From NCBI RefSeq assembly GCF_026343115.1, contig NZ_JAPEMC010000001.1, positions 1,736,001-1,800,000 on the forward strand: a DNA stretch of 64,000 nucleotides, given 5' to 3'. The position numbers and the translations under genes are program-made. Position 1 is the stretch's first letter, and every line of letters begins with the position of its first letter. Below the pieces are notes generated by a model. The model was not told where the DNA came from, did no database searches, and saw only the letters and a program-made list of their open reading frames with translations. This DNA is from Streptomyces sp. NBC_00102 (GTDB taxonomy: Bacteria; Actinomycetota; Actinomycetes; Streptomycetales; Streptomycetaceae). Positions 6,742-15,165 of this stretch are shown in pieces.

Positions 6742-9700
6742 TCACCCCGTCTCGAATTCGATACCGAAATGCTTGACCAGGGCCTTGCAGCTGTCGCACG
6801 GACCGATCCCCAGCATGAAATTCTTATTCCCTCTTGCTCGCCCCACGACTGAGGCTGCCGTGGCACCAGTCGGATCCTGACCGGAGTTCAGAGCCTGAGT
6901 GAGACACTCCACGAGCCCGCATCCTCCGTGGTTGTTCCCTCTGTTCAGAACAGGAACCGAATCAAGGATGGACTGCACCACGGGATGAACCTGGCGGTCG
7001 CCGGCACCCCCGTCGCTGTGCGCGAGGATGGGCTCCCCATCGCCGATCTTCAGCGTCTCGATCGTGTTGGGGCGCTGTGACTTCGTCAGATCAGCGACTC
7101 TTTCCGCCTCGGCGTTGGCGGCGTCGAGAGCAGTGTCGCAGTTGTGCACGAGTACCGGCGCGGTACCCGCCAGCACATAGTACGTGTGGAGGTCGTTGAC
7201 GGTGAGGTTGTGGACGGTGGCGTCCGGCGCCGTCCAGCGATCGATCGCGCTGATCTGGACGTAGGTGCCGGCGCTGGTACGGAGCCACTGACCGGGCTTC
7301 AGGTCCGTGGCGTCGAGCCACTTCCCCACGGCCTCGACCCAGAAGGGGTGGTTGTACGTCGCCGTGACCGAGGCGGTCTTGTCGCCCTTGTCGCCATCGG
7401 TGTCGATGGTGACCTCGACCAGGTGCTTGGAGCCCTCACCCTTGATCTCGGCGGTGACGGTCTCGGAGGTCGTCTCACCGGTCTCGGGGTCGGTGGCGAG
7501 GACCTTGTCGCCGTTCTTGACCTTTTCGATCGGCTTGGTCGACCCGTCGGCCATCACCACCAAGGTGCCCGGAACGAAGCTGTTCGGCTTCGAGCAGCTC
7601 TCCCCCGCGGGCGCGCTCTCGTCGACTCCGTCCTTGCCGTTCTCCTTCTTGGACTTCCGGGAGACCTTCTGCGCCGCGCTCTTGACCTTTTCGTTGGCCT
7701 TGGCGGCAGCCCTCTTGGCCTTCTGGGCTGCGTTTCCTGTCTTCTCGGCCGCCTTTTTCGCCGCCCGGGTGGCCGCTTCCTTTGCCTTCTTCTTCGCCAG
7801 CTGTGCGGCCTTCTTGGCAGCCGCCTTGGCCGCCGCCTTGGCCGCCTTGGCCGCGGCGCGCGCCGCCTTGGCCGCAGCGATGATCTTGCGGGCCTTCTCC
7901 TGGGCCTTGCGCCAGGCACTGATCGCGCTGAAGGTCTTCTCGACCGCGCGCCAGATCTTCTTGCCCTTGCTGAAGACCGAGGTCCACGGAATGGCGTCGA
8001 TGATCAGCGAGCCGCAGGCCCACATGTCGCCGCGGGAGAAGCAGCTGACGACGTCGTTCCAGCCGATGAACTCCTTGAACACCGCCCAGCCGACATTCAT
8101 GATGATGTCGGCCATCGACGTGTTCACCTGCTGGTTGGCCCAGGCCTCCTCAGCGGTCTCGGCACCGCCGCCACCTCCGCCGCCTCCACCGACGGAGTCC
8201 ATCATCATGCCGCTCGGGTCGGCGTAGGTGACGGGGTTGTTCTCGCAGTAGACGTACCCGTTCATCTGCACCGGGTCGGCCAGGTCGAGCACCGGGTCGG
8301 CGGAGATGAAGCGGCCGGTCTCGGGGTCGTACTCACGGGCCCCGAGGTGGATCAGGCCGGTGGCGTTGTCGTCGTCACCACCGATGTAGCCCTTGTGGGA
8401 AAGCCAGTTGGCGTTCTCCTTGCGGGCGACTCCGAAGGCGTCCGTCTTGTCGAACTTCACCGCGTTGCCGGCGGCGAGCTTGACGTTGATGTAGGCGGTG
8501 CCGTTCTGGTCGGTCACCTGCATCGACAACTGGTCGGCGCCGCCGCCCTGCTTGAACCGCATCACCAGCGGGCCGCCGGCCTGCTGGTAGTAGCGCTCCG
8601 AGAAGTTCGGCGTGCCGTCGACGTTGACCGAGATGGTGGTGTCGCCGAGGTACAGGGTCCGGGTGCTCGCGGTGACCGCCATCAGGCGGTTGCCTGAGGG
8701 CCCGTAGATGTACTTCGTCTCGTTGGCCGGGGCCCAGGACTGGGCGGCCCCGCTCGCGTCACAGGTGCCGAGCGTGAGATCGGTACCCGCGGCCGTGTTG
8801 GCACCGGGGACGACCAGGCACTTGCCGGAAGCGACGTGCTTGAGCTTGTGGCCCGCGTCGGCCGTCGTCCACTGCTGGGCCGCGGCCCCCGTGCACGCGG
8901 CGATCACGACCGCCGTGCCGTCGGCGGTGGCGCCGTCCTTCGGCACCACGCACTGACTCATGATCTTCAGTGCGCCCTTGGAGGAGTCGGTGGGCGTGGA
9001 GCCCTCGATCCTCAGGTTCTGGGCCCGGGTGCCGTTGCAGCCGTAGAGCTGGATCGCGGTGCCCGCGACCGTCGAGGACGAGGACAGGTCGATGCACTTG
9101 CCGGACAGCCCGACCCAGGGACCGGAACCGCTCTCGCCGAAGCCGGTGACCGTCTCCAGGTTGCCGTCCCAGGTCCAGGTCAGACCTTGCTGGTCGCCGC
9201 CGTCGGTCCGGGTCTCGGTGTTGCCCGTCTTGTCGTACGTACGGGTCGAGGCCTCGGTGACCTTGGCTCCGGCGTCCGTCAGATAGGTGGACGACATCCC
9301 GGTCAGGGTGTGCGGCTGGGTGCCGTCCGCCTTGCCGTAGGTGTAGGAGGTGGAGGCGTCCTTCGCCGGGTCCAGCACGGTGGTGGTGGTGCCGGGGGCG
9401 CCGAGGTAGTGGTCGACCTCGGTCTTGCGGTTGCCCATCGCGTCGTACTCGTACGACTTGTGGTAACCGTCCCCGTCCGCACCGATGGTCGGCGCGCTCG
9501 GCGTGCCGGTGGACGTCACCGCACACGCGGTGTCGGACGCCGTCCACGCCTGGGTCAGCTGACCGAGCACGTCGTAGCTGAAGCACTGGCGGTCGGTCTT
9601 GGAGTCGACCGCGTCCTCGATCTTGGTGACGTTGCCCGCCGCGTCGTACCCGTAGGAACGGACGTTGACCCGGTTGCCGAGGACGGTGGAGGTGTCGCTG

Positions 9701-12700
9701 GTGGACTCGCGGTCGGTGTACGACTTCGTCAGCTCACCGGTGCGCTCGTCGTACAGGTTGGAGGTCCAGACACGGTTGGGGTTCTCACCCGTGACCGCGC
9801 GCAGGACCTGGCCGTAGACGCTGTAGTCGGTGTCCGCGTTGTACCAGTCGATACCCGATGTCGAGACCGGCAGCCCGTCCTCGTTGTACCGGGTGACGAT
9901 CTTCTCCGGGGAGAGACCGCCCGCCGCGGGCAGCGAAGCCGTCTTCAGCTGGCCGGACTTGCTGTACTCGTACGTATAGGCGTACGTCTCCTGCAAGCCG
10001 TACTGCGAGGCGATCGTCGCCGGCAGCGTCAGCTTGGTCCCGGTCGGCTGGTAGTCGGCGTCGTATCCGGTGATGGTGTTGGTGTACGGCAGTCCGTCGG
10101 TGTAACGGGTGGTGGTGGCCGGCTGGCCGAGTCCGCCGATGACCGAGTCGTAGGTGGCCGAGGTCAGCAGCTCGCCCGAGGACGAGTCCTTCCGCTGCTC
10201 GACCGTCCGGCCGAGTTCGTCGTACTTCACCCAGATCTTGCTCTGCTTGCTGTCCGTGACCGTCTCGGCCCGGCCCAGCACGTCGTACGTGGTGCTGCTC
10301 GTGCCCGTGTCCGGGTCGGTGGAGGTCAGCTGCTGGCCGAGCGCGTCGTACGTCCAGGACCAGGTGTTCTTGGACGAGTCCTTCGCCTCGACCTGGTCGC
10401 CGCGTGCGTCGTAGCCGTAGGTGGTCGACCGGAACGCGCTGCGTGCGGCGTCCGTGTAGGTGTCGACCCGTACGGTCCGGCCGAGCGCGTCGCTCCAGCT
10501 GCGCTGGGCGGCGCCGCCGGTCGGCGGGATGACGGTGGACCAGTCGTAGCCGTACTGGTAGTTCGTCGCCTTGGCGGCCACGGTGGCGCCCGCCATGTAC
10601 GGAGTCTCCGAAAGGACGCGGCCCTGGCCGTCGTACTTGTAGAGGGTCGCGTTCGGGATCTTGAAGTCGGAGTCGACCTCGTACATCACCGACTGCGGCT
10701 CGCCCTCGGCGTAGTAGCCGTTGTTGGTACGGGCGATCGTGCCGTTGGCGCTGTAGATGGTGTCGGTGATCAGGCGGCCTTCGCCGACCGCGGGCTCCTG
10801 GCGCTGACGCTCACGTCCCAGACCGTCGTAGAAGACGACGGAGTCGTCGTAGCCGGTGCCGTTGTCCTTCAGCGTGGAGCTGATGACGTTGACCGGCTCA
10901 CCGGGGGCCGTGTTGTAGGTGAACTTCACCGAGGGAGCCTCGGTGGCCTCCTGCGAGGTGCCCCACCCTGCGGTGGTGCGGCCCAGCGCGTCGTACTGGT
11001 AGAGCGTCGTGCGCCCGTTGGCGTCGACCTCCTTCAGCGTGGTGCCGCGCGCCGGCTCCAGGTAGGTGGTGGACGTGTAGTGCTTCGCGTTCTCCTCGGT
11101 GATCGAGTAGACCTGGCCGGTGGACGGCGTATAGGTGGTCTTCTCGGTCTCGTTCTTCGCGTTGGTGGTCGTCAGGACCCGGCCGAGGGAGTCGTAGGTG
11201 AGCTTCGCCGTCTGCTGCCAGGCGCTGCCCGCCCCGTCCAGCGACCAGGTGGTGGTCGCCGCGCCCGAGGTCGGGGTGGCGCCGAACGCCAGGTCGTCGT
11301 AGGCGACGCGCGAACCGGCCATGCGGGCGGACACCGGCGCGGTGGCGGCGGCGGCACAGGTGCCCGCCGTCGTCAGCGTCTCTTTGTCCAGGCCGATCAG
11401 GTTCTTCGACGTGTTGTGGACGTAGCTGAGGACCGAGCACGACTCGTCGCCGCTCTTGCCGGTGTCACCGAGGGACTCCACGGTGAGCGGCAGACCGTAG
11501 GTGTCGTCGTACGTGGTGTTGGTGCGCAGCGACCGCCACTGCCGCGTCTCGTTCACGTCGTACGTGCCCGAGGAGCGCGTGGTGGTGATGGTGTGGTCGT
11601 CCAGCACCCGGTACGCCTTGAGGGCCGGGATGCCGCCATCGCGGGCCCGGCTGGCCAGTTCCACGACCTTCGGGTAGTCCACGGACCGGGAAACCAGGGT
11701 GCCGTTGTTCGCCGTGTAGTCGAGCTCCTCGGCGACCCGGCCCTGGAGGGCCTCCACGTCGTCGGCGATCTTGGCGCCGTCGTTGTCGTTGACGACCACC
11801 GAGCGCTTGGAGCCGCCCGGCAGCGGGTCCCCGTCCATGCCGCGGAAGTAGCGCACGTCCGACATGGACTTCGCGCTGCCTTCGTACGTGTCCGCGGAGT
11901 CGGCGCCGCTGACCGTGCGGACCCGGCTGAAGCCGCGCCACTGGTCGTAGGTGCGGGTCTTCTTCTTCGAGAACTCGGCCTGGTTCAGCGCCCAGGCACC
12001 CTTGGTGTCACCGTCGTCGCCGTAGACGTACGAGGTGGTGACGGGCTCGACACCCTTGACGCCCGGGAGTTCCTGGACGTTGTCGACGACGTACTTGTTG
12101 AACCACTCGATCGACTCGTCGACCTTGTCCGGGTCCGGGTGCCAGTACGCCGGGTAGCAGAGACCGGTGTTGGACTCGACCGCCGGGAAACCGGAGCCGG
12201 ACTTGCAGGCGCCGGTGGGCTCGCGGTAGTCGACGAAGGTCTCGCCGCCGTACTCGCTGATGATCCGCTCGATCCGCAGCCGGTCGAACGTCGGGCTCGG
12301 GTCCTTCTCACCCCGGCGCACACGGTTCGGCATCGGCTGCGTGTTGGCCACGAACGTCACCGGACGCAGTGCCTGGGACTCGCCGTCGGTGCCGTACCCC
12401 GAGCGGGTGATGGAGTCGAGCCAGAGCGCGGTGCCCTCGTCGGTGCGCTCCGCGGGGAGCGACTGCTCCAGCGTCCAGGAGTCGACCTTCGACAGAGTGG
12501 CGGAGCCCTCGGTGCGCTGGGTGAAGGTGGTCACCTGGGCCAGGCGCTTGCGGGTCCAGAACGTCGGGATCGGGACGTAGCAGTCCTTGCCGGACTCGCA
12601 GAGGAGGTCGGCGGGGGTGTCGTACCAGATGTGGTTCTTCGCGAAGTCGCCCGAGGTGAAGTTCTCCTCGGAGCACGCGATGCCGTCCTCGACGAAGCAC

Positions 12701-14589
12701 CGCTCGTCGACCGAGAAGTCGACGCGGGCGAGCGGCGCGGCGCTGAACAGGGTGCCGGCGCGCTGGCCGTAGTCGATGCGCTTGAGGTAGCCGCCCCGGT
12801 CGTAGGAGACGGGCTTCTTGAACTGCATGTTCTGGGCGTAGAGGGACTTCTCCTTGTCCCACCACAGGGACATGGCGCTGCCGGAGGTGTCGACGACGTA
12901 GTCGAGGTTCCAGCGCCAGCCGCGGGTGCAGAAGGACTTGGCGAAGTCGGCGTCGTAGCAGTCCTCGCCGGGCTGGTTGCCCGAGACGGGCACGGTCAGC
13001 ACGGAGTTGGTGACCGGGTCGTCGGCGGCGGTGCCGTTGTCGCTCCAGCCGGGGAGCTTGTGCTTGCCGAAGTAGTAGACCGTGCCGTCGCGGGTGGTGA
13101 CCTCCCAGTACTCGCCCAGGGAGTCGCCGTTGCCCAGCGAGGTGTCCTTCAGCAGCCGCACCCGCGAGCCGTCACCGTTGGCGGTGACCCACTCGTTGCC
13201 GGTCTCGTCGTCGTCCTTGACCAGCTCGGTGGTCGTACCACCCAGGGACAGGGTCGCGTTCTCCGAGCCCTCGCAGAGGTCGCTCGTCTTGCGCTTGGCG
13301 TTGTTGCCGCCCTCGGTGTCGTCACGGCAGGACTTGTACGTCCGCGTGATCGACCCCGGGTTGTAGTCCCAGCCATCACCGATCCACGACGCCTGGTTGT
13401 TCGTCGCCGACGTACGCCCGTCCACACCCTGGGAGTTGTACCCGAAGGCGAGGCTCGGGGCCGGTCCGCCGGGGACGCTGGGCGCCTGGAGGTTGTACGT
13501 GTACGTGAACCCGCCCGAGCTGCTGCCCGCGGCCCAGGAACCGGCGCTGGCCAGCGGAGTCGCGGAGAAGTCACCCTTCGCGCCACTGCCCGCCGAGGTC
13601 GCCATGAACACCGAAGAGCCCGAGTTGGAGGCCGCGCTCAGCGCCGCCACCCGGGTCAGCGGGGACGACCCGGAGGTCGGCTTGACGTACAGGGCGGTGG
13701 AGACCGTGCCGGTCGAGGTGGCCTCGGCCGTGGTCACCGTGGTGCCGGTGTCGGTGAGGTCGGCGACGTCGAGGGTCGCCTCGATGCGGCGCTCACCGTC
13801 GAGGACGCCGTCACCTTCGACGTCGGTGTCCTGCGGGGCGACGACGTTGGTGGTGTCCACCTCGGTCGGCTCCGCACAGCCCTCGACATCGGGCGTGGTC
13901 AGGAAGCACTCGGGGAACTTGACCAGCTGGAGCCGGTCCGCCCAGTTCGCCCCGTACAGCTCCGCGAAGTCGGTGTAGTCGATCGCCACCACCGCGTCGC
14001 CGGTCGCACCGGCCGGCGGGGTGACCGTGAAGACCAGGCCCTCGACGTCGGCGGCCGAGGACTCGGCCTGGCTCGCCAGAGCGACCTGCCAGTCACCCTC
14101 CAGCGCCGTCGTCTCCGCAGGGGTCGCCTCGGCCGGAGCACCGATCTCGATCGGCAACGTGCTGATCGGCTGGGTCTCCCCCGGCGTCAGCGCGTCCACC
14201 GTCCCGGTCGCCGGCGTCGTGATGCCGGTCCCCTCCGGAGCGGTGATCTTCTTCGGCTCGTAGTCCTCCGCCGGCGGCACGTCGGCCGTCGTCATGTCGG
14301 CGAGACCGCCACCGTCCTCACCGTCGGCGAGTTCGGGCTTGGGCAGGTCGACGAGGTCGACGCCCGAGCGGCTGCTGGGCGGAGGTACGGCATACGAGCT
14401 CGGCAGCATGCCGATCGTCACGGCGGTCGCCGCGACGACGACCACGCCGACGCGCGCTCGCCTCCGACGACGGCGCTGCTCCTCGGTGCCGGGGAGATAC
14501 CCCCGGCCACTCCATGAAAGCGATCCCCACACGACGGCCGCGGCCCCCCACAGTCGATCCCGACCACCGGCCGATCCATGCGTAAGCAC
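6742..14589 (-). CDS. RHS-repeat polymorphic toxin with embedded ricin-type lectin, HINT autoprotease and deaminase-like C-terminal toxin
   Basis: A giant secreted protein of about 2,600 residues. The N-terminus has an Arg cluster followed by a hydrophobic helix (VGVVVVAATAV), which looks like a signal peptide. Next come beta-rich regions, then many YD repeats (about residues 1150-1820). A ricin-type beta-trefoil at about 1820-1955 has QxW-type repeats such as GCNGTRAQNLR, AAAQQWTT and AAQSWAP. The RHS core motif LGAREYDPETGRFISADP lies near 2095, and an Ala/Lys-rich helix at about 2226-2323. A HINT domain (FVPGTLVVMADGSTKPIEKV to HTYYVLAGTAPVLVHN) spans about 2333-2478. The last ~130 residues are the toxin tip, with HGGCGLVEC and CDSCKALVKHFGI resembling YwqJ-type nucleic-acid deaminases. 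The RHS shell should encapsulate the tip until HINT cleavage frees it. The start is uncertain: GTG 14589 is the outermost, GTG 14532 is an alternative, and neither has a clear ribosome site. Confidence 0.88.
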   Translation of the reverse strand: MLTHGSAGGRDRLWGAAAVVWGSLSWSGRGYLPGTEEQRRRRRRARVGVVVVAATAVTIGMLPSSYAVPPPSSRSGVDLVDLPKPELADGEDGGGLADMTTADVPPAEDYEPKKITAPEGTGITTPATGTVDALTPGETQPISTLPIEIGAPAEATPAETTALEGDWQVALASQAESSAADVEGLVFTVTPPAGATGDAVVAIDYTDFAELYGANWADRLQLVKFPECFLTTPDVEGCAEPTEVDTTNVVAPQDTDVEGDGVLDGERRIEATLDVADLTDTGTTVTTAEATSTGTVSTALYVKPTSGSSPLTRVAALSAASNSGSSVFMATSAGSGAKGDFSATPLASAGSWAAGSSSGGFTYTYNLQAPSVPGGPAPSLAFGYNSQGVDGRTSATNNQASWIGDGWDYNPGSITRTYKSCRDDTEGGNNAKRKTSDLCEGSENATLSLGGTTTELVKDDDETGNEWVTANGDGSRVRLLKDTSLGNGDSLGEYWEVTTRDGTVYYFGKHKLPGWSDNGTAADDPVTNSVLTVPVSGNQPGEDCYDADFAKSFCTRGWRWNLDYVVDTSGSAMSLWWDKEKSLYAQNMQFKKPVSYDRGGYLKRIDYGQRAGTLFSAAPLARVDFSVDERCFVEDGIACSEENFTSGDFAKNHIWYDTPADLLCESGKDCYVPIPTFWTRKRLAQVTTFTQRTEGSATLSKVDSWTLEQSLPAERTDEGTALWLDSITRSGYGTDGESQALRPVTFVANTQPMPNRVRRGEKDPSPTFDRLRIERIISEYGGETFVDYREPTGACKSGSGFPAVESNTGLCYPAYWHPDPDKVDESIEWFNKYVVDNVQELPGVKGVEPVTTSYVYGDDGDTKGAWALNQAEFSKKKTRTYDQWRGFSRVRTVSGADSADTYEGSAKSMSDVRYFRGMDGDPLPGGSKRSVVVNDNDGAKIADDVEALQGRVAEELDYTANNGTLVSRSVDYPKVVELASRARDGGIPALKAYRVLDDHTITTTRSSGTYDVNETRQWRSLRTNTTYDDTYGLPLTVESLGDTGKSGDESCSVLSYVHNTSKNLIGLDKETLTTAGTCAAAATAPVSARMAGSRVAYDDLAFGATPTSGAATTTWSLDGAGSAWQQTAKLTYDSLGRVLTTTNAKNETEKTTYTPSTGQVYSITEENAKHYTSTTYLEPARGTTLKEVDANGRTTLYQYDALGRTTAGWGTSQEATEAPSVKFTYNTAPGEPVNVISSTLKDNGTGYDDSVVFYDGLGRERQRQEPAVGEGRLITDTIYSANGTIARTNNGYYAEGEPQSVMYEVDSDFKIPNATLYKYDGQGRVLSETPYMAGATVAAKATNYQYGYDWSTVIPPTGGAAQRSWSDALGRTVRVDTYTDAARSAFRSTTYGYDARGDQVEAKDSSKNTWSWTYDALGQQLTSTDPDTGTSSTTYDVLGRAETVTDSKQSKIWVKYDELGRTVEQRKDSSSGELLTSATYDSVIGGLGQPATTTRYTDGLPYTNTITGYDADYQPTGTKLTLPATIASQYGLQETYAYTYEYSKSGQLKTASLPAAGGLSPEKIVTRYNEDGLPVSTSGIDWYNADTDYSVYGQVLRAVTGENPNRVWTSNLYDERTGELTKSYTDRESTSDTSTVLGNRVNVRSYGYDAAGNVTKIEDAVDSKTDRQCFSYDVLGQLTQAWTASDTACAVTSTGTPSAPTIGADGDGYHKSYEYDAMGNRKTEVDHYLGAPGTTTTVLDPAKDASTSYTYGKADGTQPHTLTGMSSTYLTDAGAKVTEASTRTYDKTGNTETRTDGGDQQGLTWTWDGNLETVTGFGESGSGPWVGLSGKCIDLSSSSTVAGTAIQLYGCNGTRAQNLRIEGSTPTDSSKGALKIMSQCVVPKDGATADGTAVVIAACTGAAAQQWTTADAGHKLKHVASGKCLVVPGANTAAGTDLTLGTCDASGAAQSWAPANETKYIYGPSGNRLMAVTASTRTLYLGDTTISVNVDGTPNFSERYYQQAGGPLVMRFKQGGGADQLSMQVTDQNGTAYINVKLAAGNAVKFDKTDAFGVARKENANWLSHKGYIGGDDDNATGLIHLGAREYDPETGRFISADPVLDLADPVQMNGYVYCENNPVTYADPSGMMMDSVGGGGGGGGGAETAEEAWANQQVNTSMADIIMNVGWAVFKEFIGWNDVVSCFSRGDMWACGSLIIDAIPWTSVFSKGKKIWRAVEKTFSAISAWRKAQEKARKIIAAAKAARAAAKAAKAAAKAAAKKAAQLAKKKAKEAATRAAKKAAEKTGNAAQKAKRAAAKANEKVKSAAQKVSRKSKKENGKDGVDESAPAGESCSKPNSFVPGTLVVMADGSTKPIEKVKNGDKVLATDPETGETTSETVTAEIKGEGSKHLVEVTIDTDGDKGDKTASVTATYNHPFWVEAVGKWLDATDLKPGQWLRTSAGTYVQISAIDRWTAPDATVHNLTVNDLHTYYVLAGTAPVLVHNCDTALDAANAEAERVADLTKSQRPNTIETLKIGDGEPILAHSDGGAGDRQVHPVVQSILDSVPVLNRGNNHGGCGLVECLTQALNSGQDPTGATAASVVGRARGNKNFMLGIGPCDSCKALVKHFGIEFETG

Positions 14590-15165
14590 ACGGCGCCGAA
14601 GGCTAATTGATTCGCCGAATGTTCGAGCACGGATTCACAACTCGTCAAATCAGGGAGCCAGCAGGTGATTTCACTCACGCAACAATTTCCGCCATCCTCT
14701 CTTTACCGTTCCTATGCCATGGATTGCGAAATGAGGGCCCAGTACGTCAAAGACCGTCCGCTATGCGAACAAAGCAGAGTTCTCGACATGCACAGGACAT
14801 CCCAGAGAGCCTTTTGTGCCGTTTTATGCGTAAATGCGGACTTCCATCACCGGCCCGAGGCCCCTCGGGGAGGGAATGGCCCCCGCTCGGCGACTGCAGC
14901 GCGGGTCAGGGGATGAACGAAGGGTGACGAACACGGGACGGCCACATCTGTGGATGCCCGGTGCTCCGTCCGGCATGCTTCTCACTCGCCCCACCTCTCA
15001 CAAACGGTCTCCGTTCACCGGACGGAGCCGACAAAGGGCGGGGTCTACTGAAAAGTTGACGGCGCACGCACTCCGGAACGCCCGGGTCAATACGGCTGGA
15101 CAGCCGCCGGGACATGTCCTCCGGGGGATGACGCGCGCCGTTTTTGGGGGAGGGAATCCAGCACC
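14590..15165. other. Divergent promoter region between the RHS toxin and the DNRLRE protein
   Basis: This 576-bp stretch has no convincing gene. It is markedly poorer in GC (roughly half GC around 14640-14860) than anything nearby. It must carry the promoters of both divergent secreted-protein genes. A GGGAGGGAA ribosome site at its right end (about 15147-15155) serves the GTG at 15166. Short open frames here (for example 14665-14916) have no codon bias, recognisable domain or ribosome site. Confidence 0.6.

Noticed and set aside
8836..14517. 1893-codon plus-strand open frame opposite the RHS toxin
   Set aside because: It is the antisense shadow of the RHS gene in GC-rich DNA: Val/Gly/Arg-rich, no domain, no ribosome site; the minus strand carries clear RHS, lectin and HINT domains.
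6742..14589. Insecticidal Tc-toxin complex component
   Set aside because: RHS core and HINT are present, but there are no TcA/TcB-type partners nearby; the SUKH gene fits a polymorphic competition toxin better.
14665..14916. 83-codon plus-strand frame in the toxin/DNRLRE intergenic region
   Set aside because: Lies in AT-richer promoter DNA, no GC3 bias, no ribosome site, no domain.
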